A program made the translations under genes and the position numbers. Below, one piece after another: positions 16,722 to 24,030 of a DNA stretch of 64,000 bases. Numbering within the stretch: position 1 is the stretch's first letter; each line of letters starts with the position of its first letter. This stretch comes from Paenibacillus sp. BIC5C1 (GTDB taxonomy: Bacteria > Bacillota > Bacilli > Paenibacillales > Paenibacillaceae): assembly GCF_032399705.1 (NCBI RefSeq), contig NZ_CP135922.1, positions 5,704,001-5,768,000 on the forward strand, in the 5' to 3' direction. The notes under the pieces were generated by a model, which worked only from the letters and a program-made list of their open reading frames with translations, ran no database searches and was not told the DNA's origin.

Positions 16722-17777
16722 TTAAATTGGAATTTCATTGATATATTCAGGCTTCGATACTGGGGCACTGTAATCCCGATTATCATCACTCATGACTGTC
16801 TTTTGCCCATTCCATTCGATCTGCACTTTAGCTTCCTTGCCAGCTGTATTCTCGGCCGTAGTCAATACGACAGATTGCAGCAGTTCACTTGGCACGACAT
16901 CTCCCTCAGTAAACATGTCGTCTTTAAGTGCAACCGTTACGGTTCCATCCTCAGACGTTTTGACCGATTGTAGCTGCGTTCCGCCTGTCATAACCTCTTC
17001 CAGCTCGCCACCTTTGGCTGGTCCCTTGATCAGTTCATTCAGCGCCGCCTGCACCCGGTCTCCTCCTGGTGTCACAAGACGTGTAACCGGAACATAATAT
17101 TGAATGCCTGCTGGCGAAGCGGCTGAAAAATAAACCGTTACCGGGCTGCTGTTGGTAGTGAATGTATCACCCAAATCAAGATTGATACCCACCGCACGAT
17201 TCAGCGGTTCCGGCAGTGGCGTGCTGTTTACTGGCATTTGCGTTAACTTTTTGCCGTCTACCCAGATCTGTACATTCTGCACATCCGGTGTACCGGTTAG
17301 TGTCCAGGTGACTGCCTCCAGCATTTTGCGCTCGTTCTTGGCATCATACTTGGCAAAGTTGCCGGAGAACTCTACAACTGCCAGCTTGTCATCCGGATGA
17401 ATCGTTACGTTCTGAACAACGGTACCCTGTGGGAGAACGCCTTGAAATCCTTCAGGCAGCATCCCTGCATATGGACCACCCGTAACAAGTGTATCCAGAG
17501 CTGTTTTGGGGCTGCTGACGTCCGTGCCCGACGGGAGAGTCATGGAAACTGGAGCCAATAAACCTTGCTGGTCCTGCAAATAGACGGTTGTAAGTGGTAG
17601 CTTGGCAAGTGATCCGTTGCCTTCAGCCGCCTGAATCATGGCCGCTTCCTGGATCGGCGGCGGTGGATCAATGGCTTCGGAGGATTGTGCCCCAAACATG
17701 CCACATCCGGATAACACCACAGGAATACTCAACAGCGCAGCTGCAGAAGCTGTACGCAAATAACGGATCTTACTCAT
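16722..17777 (-). CDS. gerM: GerM-type sporulation/germination lipoprotein
   Basis: About 351 residues. A lipoprotein signal ends in the lipobox LSGC (Cys25), so it is anchored outside the membrane. Two GerM domains follow: residues about 55-180 (TVYLQDQQG ... VEFSGNFAKYD) and about 200-330 (VTVYFSAASPAG ... VALKDDMF). In Bacillus GerM is needed for spore engulfment/germination and links to the mother cell-forespore secretion complex. The start at 17777 has GAGGGGG nine bases upstream. Synteny with rph and rdgB supports the name. Confidence 0.9.
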   Translation of the reverse strand: MSKIRYLRTASAAALLSIPVVLSGCGMFGAQSSEAIDPPPPIQEAAMIQAAEGNGSLAKLPLTTVYLQDQQGLLAPVSMTLPSGTDVSSPKTALDTLVTGGPYAGMLPEGFQGVLPQGTVVQNVTIHPDDKLAVVEFSGNFAKYDAKNERKMLEAVTWTLTGTPDVQNVQIWVDGKKLTQMPVNSTPLPEPLNRAVGINLDLGDTFTTNSSPVTVYFSAASPAGIQYYVPVTRLVTPGGDRVQAALNELIKGPAKGGELEEVMTGGTQLQSVKTSEDGTVTVALKDDMFTEGDVVPSELLQSVVLTTAENTAGKEAKVQIEWNGQKTVMSDDNRDYSAPVSKPEYINEIPI

Positions 17778-17991
17778 GATCACGTTCCCCCTCATCATTT
17801 TTACAGTTTGTACTACCATGTATACGAGCCTTTGCCCAAAAAATAACTACTTTTTAAACAAGCTCATCATGCATAAAGCTGAAAACAGGCCATCTATCCC
17901 CGTCGAAGGATAGCAAAGAAACCCAAAACGGTTAATAACGTATTAGGATATATGTATAGGGACATTGCTAACTTCAGAGGAGGAATCGCCC

Positions 17992-18558
17992 ATGGAACAT
18001 CCGGAGCAAGAAAAAATCCCTTACAGCCTGAATAGCCGCAAAGTGGCAGAGGCAACGAGGGAATGGCTGCACAAGCGGGGCGTTACGATCCCTGAGATCG
18101 CAGAACTGGTCATGATGCTGCAGAAAAAGTATTACCCAGGTCTTACGATGGAAGAATGTATCGACAATGTGGAGAAAGTATTACGCAAACGTGAGGTGCA
18201 GAACGCAGTACTGACAGGCATTCAACTGGACTTGCTAGCAGAGCAAGGCAAACTCATTTCTCCTTTGCAGGAGATGATTGAAAATGATGAAGGATTATAT
18301 GGCGTGGATGAGATTCTCGCGTTCTCCATCGTCAACGTATACGGCAGTATCGGATTTACGAACTACGGTTATGTAGACAAGCTAAAACCCGGTGTGCTTG
18401 AACGTTTGAACGACAAGAGCCTTGGGCCTGTTCATACGTTCCTGGATGATATTGTAGGGGCCATCGCCTCAGCGGCCAGTAGCCGGATTGCGCATCGCAA
18501 ACAATCGGAGCTCGAAGAAGCTTTGGGAGAAAAAACTGTCAGCGATGATATCGTATAG
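17992..18558 (+). CDS. Phosphatidylglycerophosphatase A-family protein (YutG-like)
   Basis: A 188-residue protein of the PgpA family, which removes phosphate from phosphatidylglycerophosphate. Recognisable segments are GVTIPEIAELVMMLQKKYYPGL, DEILAFSIVNVYGSIGFTNYGYVDKLKPG and the C-terminal HTFLDDIVGAIASAASSR with paired aspartates. Unlike E. coli PgpA it lacks clear transmembrane helices, as in the Bacillus YutG type. The ATG at 17992 has AGAGGAGG eight bases upstream. It is transcribed alone and diverges from gerM. Confidence 0.85.
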   Translation: MEHPEQEKIPYSLNSRKVAEATREWLHKRGVTIPEIAELVMMLQKKYYPGLTMEECIDNVEKVLRKREVQNAVLTGIQLDLLAEQGKLISPLQEMIENDEGLYGVDEILAFSIVNVYGSIGFTNYGYVDKLKPGVLERLNDKSLGPVHTFLDDIVGAIASAASSRIAHRKQSELEEALGEKTVSDDIV

Positions 18559-18632
18559 TTTTGCATGTGTAATAGGAGTTCGAAATGAACTGATTAAGTA
18601 AATTGAGCATTCAGACTTATTCTGATCATGAC

Positions 18633-18661
18633 AAAAAGGCGGCCACCAGGCCGCTTCTTTT
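18633..18661. terminator. Bidirectional terminator
   Basis: AAGGCGGCC-ACCA-GGCCGCTT with T-runs on both strands. It separates the convergent PgpA-like gene and the ferric-reductase-like operon. Confidence 0.85.
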
Positions 18662-18688
18662 GTGTCGATTCACTATTTTAGTAATACA

Positions 18689-19342
18689 CTATTTCAGGTG
18701 CTCCTGTCTTCCCGCTCCCGCCAAACGATACACCTCAGCCCATTTCTGTTCCGCTGCCGGCTTAGACTGTACACGATTGGTTCCAATTGTAATTTCTGGA
18801 CCTTTGCGTTCTCGCAGCATGCCACGAAGTACCGTAATACCAATTATGCTCAAACCAGTAAACACATACATCAGACGCATAAGCACATTGCCTGAATCTG
18901 AGCCGGTAACCATGCCATGGAACAGTAAACCAATGAATACGGGATAAGACAACATATGGAACATAAACCACCATTTGCGGCCGAGCTTGTTACGCAGATC
19001 ACTGGATAACAGAACGATTACCAAACCATAAAAGGATAGCGTGCCCAGTCCGCTCCCAATCGGATGTACTGAAGCCGTGAACGGAATGAGCAGTTCACTC
19101 CAGGTAAATGGGCTATAGTGATCAATATATAGGGTTAATGCATGCACAAGTCCAAGTCCAAAGGCGAGCCAGGTCGTTCGGGTATGCCATTTAAACATCG
19201 CCGCTTTGGGTTTGCCTTTAGCCATGGGCATCCCTTGGGCAATCCCCAGAAATACCCCCGCAAAGAGCAGCAAATAAGCGGCGATCCCACTAATTCGAAT
19301 GATATTCCACGTCGGCAGGTAATCTACAATCCATTGCGCCAT
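18689..19342 (-). CDS. Ferric reductase-like transmembrane protein
   Basis: A 217-residue integral membrane protein with about six predicted helices. Histidines lie inside or at the edge of helices (FKWHTRTTWLAF, LGLVHALTLYIDH, WWFMFHMLSYP, LLFHGMVTG), the pattern of b-type cytochromes of the ferric reductase/MsrQ group. It should pass electrons across the membrane. The start at 19342 (MAQWIV) has GGGGGAG six bases upstream. It is the last gene after ApbE and a 130-residue membrane-anchored protein. A flavin-domain partner is not encoded here. Confidence 0.82.
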   Translation of the reverse strand: MAQWIVDYLPTWNIIRISGIAAYLLLFAGVFLGIAQGMPMAKGKPKAAMFKWHTRTTWLAFGLGLVHALTLYIDHYSPFTWSELLIPFTASVHPIGSGLGTLSFYGLVIVLLSSDLRNKLGRKWWFMFHMLSYPVFIGLLFHGMVTGSDSGNVLMRLMYVFTGLSIIGITVLRGMLRERKGPEITIGTNRVQSKPAAEQKWAEVYRLAGAGRQEHLK

Positions 19343-19375
19343 AACCGGCTCCCCCATATCTGATAGACTTGTCGT

Positions 19376-20419
19376 TTATATTAGACTGAAGCGGTGATCC
19401 GGATCGAAACCAGGCCAGCGTTCAGCGAGCGTATCGGTATTTCCTCTAAAATAAGTGCTCCCATCCCGGGTCATCCACAGGACATCATGCCGGTCGTAAT
19501 GGCGGTTTAACCAACTTACTGCGTCGGCACTTCCCAAAATACAGACGGTCTTGGCAATAATCTCACATTGCGATGTATGCTGGCCCAGAACGGTACACTG
19601 CAGCACATCCGTATCTGCCGGCTCCATCGTCCGGGGATCAATTAGGTGATGTGAAAGGCTTCCGTCCGTATTCTGCCACTGTCTTCGTACCACTCCTGAA
19701 GTGGCAATTGCACCTTTCCTCAATTGAATATTCCCTATCAGATTTCGCTCCTCCTGATAAGGATCGGTGACTTGCACAGACCACATCGGATGAAGTGTTG
19801 TCCCCCATGCCTGAATGTCTCCACCTGCATTAATTAATCCCGCCGAAATATGAAGTGTACGCTGCAGCCAATCGGCGATACGTTCAACGGCCCAGCCCTT
19901 AACAATGCCCCCAAGGTCCAGCTCAGTCCCAGGGTCCTTATGAACCATTCGGCTGCCTTCTCTTTGAATCCAACGTGGACGGCTATAGTCATATTCGTCT
20001 CTCAGCATATCTGTTATATCCAATGGTCGGATGTCCAATCTGCGCTCGGTTCCAGATTGATGTAGCTCTCTTTGTTGCAGCTGCTCGAAGCTGACATCGT
20101 AACCGAAAGCCCGCAGAGCCTGAGAGATACCTGGCTGAAAAATCCCTTCCGTCTGACCAATATATCCGTAGGCCAAACTTAACACTTCATCCATTGCTGC
20201 GGAGATTGGCATCCATCCTGTGCAACGATTCAGACGATTCAATTCACTGTCTGCCTCAAATCGGCTGAAACGCTGTTCCTGCGTCTCAAACCAATTCTTC
20301 ACCAGCTCTGCTGCATGTTCAGCCTCTTCTCGTCCTGCGGCCAAGTGTACTTCCACATCCGTGTTCATCGCCCGGAAGTGGAACTTGAGGAGACGGGAGA
20401 CTTGCTCTGTACGGCTCAT
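19376..20419 (-). CDS. apbE: FAD:protein FMN transferase (ApbE family)
   Basis: A 347-residue enzyme that transfers FMN from FAD onto a Ser/Thr of a target protein. Family features: the N-terminal AMNTDVEV, ELNRLN, the LDLGGIVKGWAVERIADWL segment, INAGGDIQAWG, and HHLIDPRT followed by the late metal-site region. There is no signal peptide, so this copy is cytosolic. The ATG overlaps the stop of the 130-residue gene by four bases. Linkage to a ferric-reductase-like cytochrome suggests it flavinylates a redox partner. Confidence 0.92.
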   Translation of the reverse strand: MSRTEQVSRLLKFHFRAMNTDVEVHLAAGREEAEHAAELVKNWFETQEQRFSRFEADSELNRLNRCTGWMPISAAMDEVLSLAYGYIGQTEGIFQPGISQALRAFGYDVSFEQLQQRELHQSGTERRLDIRPLDITDMLRDEYDYSRPRWIQREGSRMVHKDPGTELDLGGIVKGWAVERIADWLQRTLHISAGLINAGGDIQAWGTTLHPMWSVQVTDPYQEERNLIGNIQLRKGAIATSGVVRRQWQNTDGSLSHHLIDPRTMEPADTDVLQCTVLGQHTSQCEIIAKTVCILGSADAVSWLNRHYDRHDVLWMTRDGSTYFRGNTDTLAERWPGFDPDHRFSLI

Positions 20420-20808
20420 GATGCACCTGTGCGTGACTGATAATTGCCACGGCTATATCCGGAGTCTGTATCCTCATTGCTGCTCTGATCTGTTATCCAG
20501 CCGCCCGATGAGCCTTGATTCGGAACATTGGCAATGCTTCCTTCAGTCGTTCCCCTATCCAGGTTGTTGCCCTCATTCGACGATGCATTGGAATGGCTAT
20601 CTGTGTTGTTCGTCCATTCGTCCATGACATCATCCTGAGCATTTATCTGGGTAGATGCTGTACTGCTTATATCGTTACCATTTGCAGCCGCATAAGCGAC
20701 ATCAAAGGCATCAGAAGTTCTTACATATTGAAAGAGTGCAGCCACGGTCAACGTTGCTGCCGCTGAGGCTTGCCATTTTCTCCATTGATTTCGTTTTTTT
20801 CGGGTCAT
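20416..20808 (-). CDS. Membrane-anchored hypothetical protein upstream of apbE
   Basis: 130 residues. A basic N-terminus (MTRKKRNQWRKWQ) precedes one hydrophobic segment (about residues 14-30) and a long disordered, Asn/Ser/Asp/Gly-rich region that probably lies outside the membrane. The last residues are SRTGAS. The gene overlaps apbE by four bases, so the two are translationally coupled. No domain is recognised. The terminal TGAS vaguely recalls the [S/T]GA[S/T] core of ApbE flavinylation sites, but the surrounding FMN-binding domain is absent. Confidence 0.7.
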   Translation of the reverse strand: MTRKKRNQWRKWQASAAATLTVAALFQYVRTSDAFDVAYAAANGNDISSTASTQINAQDDVMDEWTNNTDSHSNASSNEGNNLDRGTTEGSIANVPNQGSSGGWITDQSSNEDTDSGYSRGNYQSRTGAS

Positions 20809-20930
20809 CGCTCATCCCTGCTTTCTCTGGCGAAGTTCATGCATTTATCATAGAAGTGCTGCCTTAAAAGAAGATGAATGAACGGTTAAGAGAGACTAAA
20901 GCTTTCATATATTTGAGTCGTTACACGCAA

Positions 20931-20970
20931 AAAAAGACTCTGAACAGGAAGTTCTCCTGGTCAAAGTCTT
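20931..20970 (-). terminator. Terminator of the MBL-hydrolase transcript
   Basis: On the minus strand AAGACTTTGACCAGG and CCTGTTCAGAGTCTT pair, followed by TTTTTTTGCG. It begins seven bases after the MBL stop. Confidence 0.85.
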
Positions 20971-20976
20971 GTAATT

Positions 20977-21966
20977 CTAAGTATTTTCGATAAAAAAGAA
21001 TACTCCGTCGTGCTGCTGCTCCTGTACAATATGCTCTCGCCGGATCAATTCCTGCAGATGGGCTAAAGTTTCGCTCATCGCAAAACGAAGCTGATGTGTT
21101 CCCAATCGGTCACCAAACATAAACACACAGATATCATACGCATTCGTCGGTGCTTCGCGAATTCGCTCCCTCATCTTCTGAAGGCGCTCTTCGTGATGTG
21201 TGAGCAGATGAATCGTTCGATCGGCAAAATGGCCAAACGGATTCCGATGCCCTGGATATGCCACTTCTACATCCAATGCCCCCAGCCGATGCAGTCCTTC
21301 CATATAAGACAATAAGGGTTGATCGTCACTTCCCGGTTGCAGGCTAATATTCGGTGATATTTGCGGCAATACGGCATCTCCACACAAGATCTCTCTGGAA
21401 TCCGGCGCATAGAAGGATAGATGCCCTGGCGCGTGTCCACCTGTTTCTATAGCAAGCCACTTTTTCCCGCCCATAACCAGCCAATCGCCATCTTCAATCG
21501 GTGTCACTACCGGAAGTGGCGTAATCTGTGAGATAAATCCCTCCATATGTTCGCGTATCTGCTGCGTCTTGTCTTCCGGCATTCCATGGCGACCATAATA
21601 TTCAGGCAGCACTGTATTGATGGTTGCCTCCGTTCCCCACATGTAATCTGCTTCCTGACGAGATCGTGTGGACATTCGAACAGGCACACCCGTTTGCTGC
21701 TGTATCCAGCCGGACAATCCCAGATGATCGGGATGATGGTGGGTCAGTACAATCTGACTAATATTCTGAAAAGTTAAATTGAAATCTGCGAGTGCTTCGT
21801 GCCACTCCTGTTCCGTCTCAGTACTGCGTGGTCCCGGGTCAACAATTGTTATTGATCCATCCGGTTCATGAAGGACATAGCTGTTCACCCAGCGCAGTGG
21901 AAAAGCCATAGTAATCTTGACCCGATGCATGCCTGCTGGCATGGAAATGGATTCCGTTCGCTTCAT
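20977..21966 (-). CDS. MBL-fold metallohydrolase
   Basis: A 329-residue metallo-beta-lactamase-fold enzyme. The zinc site motif is LTHHHPDHLG, followed by ETGGHAPGHLSFY, LCGDAVLP and VEVAYPGHRNPFG, the layout of the glyoxalase-II/RNase Z-like hydrolase family. A helical C-terminal region holds a possible winged helix (LRFAMSETLAHLQELIRREHI), as in LACTB2-like members. Start ATG with GGAGGAG. It follows the methyltransferase gene by 18 bases and shares its transcript. Substrate unknown. Confidence 0.88.
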   Translation of the reverse strand: MKRTESISMPAGMHRVKITMAFPLRWVNSYVLHEPDGSITIVDPGPRSTETEQEWHEALADFNLTFQNISQIVLTHHHPDHLGLSGWIQQQTGVPVRMSTRSRQEADYMWGTEATINTVLPEYYGRHGMPEDKTQQIREHMEGFISQITPLPVVTPIEDGDWLVMGGKKWLAIETGGHAPGHLSFYAPDSREILCGDAVLPQISPNISLQPGSDDQPLLSYMEGLHRLGALDVEVAYPGHRNPFGHFADRTIHLLTHHEERLQKMRERIREAPTNAYDICVFMFGDRLGTHQLRFAMSETLAHLQELIRREHIVQEQQHDGVFFFIENT

Positions 21967-21984
21967 TAATATTCTCCTCCAACT

Positions 21985-22728
21985 CTACTGTTCCGGCCGA
22001 TGACCGACAAAAATCATCCGCGGCGATGTCTGCTCATCGTACTTCTCTTCATCATAACCGCCGTGTACCTGATCCACCATGAGTCCTGCCTCGTGAAGCA
22101 GATCACGTAGTTGTTCGCGAGTGTACAGCTTGACTCGTTCCTGATAGATTCGTGGTTTTTGGCCCGATTCGGCATCGGTGATGTGAATTTCTTTTTGCAC
22201 AAATCCATCCTGTATCTTGCGAAACTCCTCAATATTCTGTCCTTCGCTTTCACGTGTTGAGTGCTGCACTAGATGGCGAGTCACATAAGCCGTGTTCATA
22301 AAATCAATAATATAGCTGCCGCCCGGCTTCAGCATCCGATGAATGGCGCGTAACACCCTTAGTTGCTCTCCATCCTCTCGGAAATAACCAAATGAGGTGA
22401 ACAGATTGACAACGGCGTCAAATCCGCCTTTCAGTGGAAGCTCACGCATATCGGCATGATACCACTCAACACGTTGTTCGGTGTCCATGCTGCGTGCTTC
22501 ACGCAGAAGCACATCAGACAGATCGATTCCGGTCACCTGGAAACCAGCATCTGCAAGGGCCAGAGAATGTCGGCCCATACCACAGCACAGGTCAAGTACC
22601 TTGGACTTTGGCTGAAGCTTTAACCAATTGATCATTTTATGTACTTCCTGATATGCACCCTGCACATCCCGATGTTTGTACACAAGAAGGTAGTCTTCTC
22701 CAAAACTCTTTTCATACCATTCCGTCAT
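21985..22728 (-). CDS. Class I SAM-dependent methyltransferase
   Basis: A 247-residue methyltransferase with VLDLCCGMGRHSLALADAGFQVTGIDLS (given here as family motif I-II, nt about 22540-22620), HADMRELPL and FDAVVNLFTSFGYF. The C-terminal part is beta-rich, as in the Methyltransf_25 family. Start ATG follows GGAGGGCG and overlaps the stop of a 29-codon frame (TAATG). It forms an operon with the MBL hydrolase. The substrate is unknown. Confidence 0.87.
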   Translation of the reverse strand: MTEWYEKSFGEDYLLVYKHRDVQGAYQEVHKMINWLKLQPKSKVLDLCCGMGRHSLALADAGFQVTGIDLSDVLLREARSMDTEQRVEWYHADMRELPLKGGFDAVVNLFTSFGYFREDGEQLRVLRAIHRMLKPGGSYIIDFMNTAYVTRHLVQHSTRESEGQNIEEFRKIQDGFVQKEIHITDAESGQKPRIYQERVKLYTREQLRDLLHEAGLMVDQVHGGYDEEKYDEQTSPRMIFVGHRPEQ

Positions 22729-22817
22729 TACGTATCGCCCTCCACATGGTCACTGGCCCAACTATCCGTAATACGCTGTAATATCAGCTGGATCATATCT
22801 CTATAGCTTTTAGCCAT
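22728..22817 (-). CDS. Candidate 29-residue leader peptide/small protein
   Basis: A frame MAKSYRDMIQLILQRITDSW... ends in TAATG, sharing two bases with the methyltransferase start. AAGGAT lies twelve bases before the ATG, a little far. The product would be one amphipathic helix with an acidic tail. The stop-start overlap suggests translational coupling, but size alone allows chance. Confidence 0.35.
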   Translation of the reverse strand: MAKSYRDMIQLILQRITDSWASDHVEGDT

Positions 22818-23038
22818 TGTATCGTCTTTATCCTTCTAACTCAAAAATTTCCAAGGATCGTCCACATTGAACGGCCGGAAACCACACGATATAATGTTAA
22901 ACATGGTCAAACCCCCGCGAATCGGTTAACTATACTTAGAAGATTGAAGTCGAATCAGTATGGCAATTTCGCTTCATGAACGTCATGAGACGGCTGAAAT
23001 ATACGCTAACATAAAAGAAGCAGTTGGAGGTGTTATTT

Positions 23039-23914
23039 ATGATTCGGATTGGACTTACGGGCTGGGGAGATCAGGAAGATTTGTACCCGAACCGTACCAA
23101 AGCGAAAGACAAGCTCCGTCTGTATGGACAATATTTTACGACCGTGGAGGTAGACAGTTCCTTCTACGCCGTTCAGCCTCGGGACCGGATGGCACGCTGG
23201 GCAGCAGAAACGCCGGATTCCTTTGCTTTTATCGTCAAAGCTTATCAAGGGATGACAGGACACCTACGGGGAAAACCCTATTTCACAAGCACCTCAGAGA
23301 TGTATAAGGCTTTCCGCGAATCCCTGGAGCCTGTCATGGAAGCAGGCAAGATGCAGGCAGCCTTGTTCCAGTACCCGCCGTGGTTTGAATGCAATCGGGA
23401 CAACGTCAATGAACTGCGTGAAGTAAAGCTGCGGATGGAAGGCATCCCGTGTGCCCTCGAATTTCGCCATCGCAGCTGGTATGAAGAGGGCATGCGTGAA
23501 CGGACGCTGGCATTCCTGAAGGAACAGGGATGGATTCACAGCGTCTGTGATGAGCCTCAGGCGGGGCTAGGATCTATCCCTATTGTACCCGAAGCTACCG
23601 ATGCCGAGATGACGCTGGTGCGTATGCATGGGCGCAATGTATCAGGCTGGCATCAGAATGGTGCACCCAATTGGCGCGAGACCCGTTATCTGTATCGCTA
23701 CAACCAGGAAGAGTTGCTGGAGTGGAAAGGTTATTTGGAGCAATTGCAGGAGCAGAGCAAAGATGTGTATGTGATTTTCAACAACAACTCGGGCGGCGAC
23801 GCCGCTGCCAATGCACAGATGATGATGGAGCTGCTGGAGCAGCCCGTGAAGCCCTTCCCTGACCGCACGGAGCCGGAGGAGGAAGAGGGACCAGAGCAAT
23901 TGGAACTGTTTTAG
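23039..23914 (+). CDS. DUF72 domain-containing protein (YecE/YunF-like)
   Basis: A 291-residue TIM-barrel protein of the DUF72 family. Signature parts: an N-terminal RIGLTGW followed by TTVEVDSSFYAVQP, FQYPPWF, ALEFRHRSWY, VRMHGRN and YVIFNNNSGGDAAANAQMM. The family is widespread and its activity is unproven. The ATG at 23039 (MIRIGLTG) has GGAGGTG six bases upstream; a frame-open start at 23024 lacks one. It is transcribed alone, and the 220 bases upstream show no other feature. Confidence 0.92.
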   Translation: MIRIGLTGWGDQEDLYPNRTKAKDKLRLYGQYFTTVEVDSSFYAVQPRDRMARWAAETPDSFAFIVKAYQGMTGHLRGKPYFTSTSEMYKAFRESLEPVMEAGKMQAALFQYPPWFECNRDNVNELREVKLRMEGIPCALEFRHRSWYEEGMRERTLAFLKEQGWIHSVCDEPQAGLGSIPIVPEATDAEMTLVRMHGRNVSGWHQNGAPNWRETRYLYRYNQEELLEWKGYLEQLQEQSKDVYVIFNNNSGGDAAANAQMMMELLEQPVKPFPDRTEPEEEEGPEQLELF

Positions 23915-23962
23915 CCACACGTTTAATTCGGGATCTGCATTGAATATTTCCATTCATAACGA

Positions 23963-23998
23963 AAAAAAGCGGTAAGCCATTAAGGCTGTGCCGCTTTA
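23963..23998. terminator. Bidirectional terminator
   Basis: AAAGCGG...GCC-ATTA-AGGC...CCGCTTT with a long T-run on the minus strand. It closes both the DUF72 gene and the GH105 operon. Confidence 0.8.
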
Positions 23999-24030
23999 TT
24001 TGTCGCTAGGCTATACTCATGATTGCTGTA

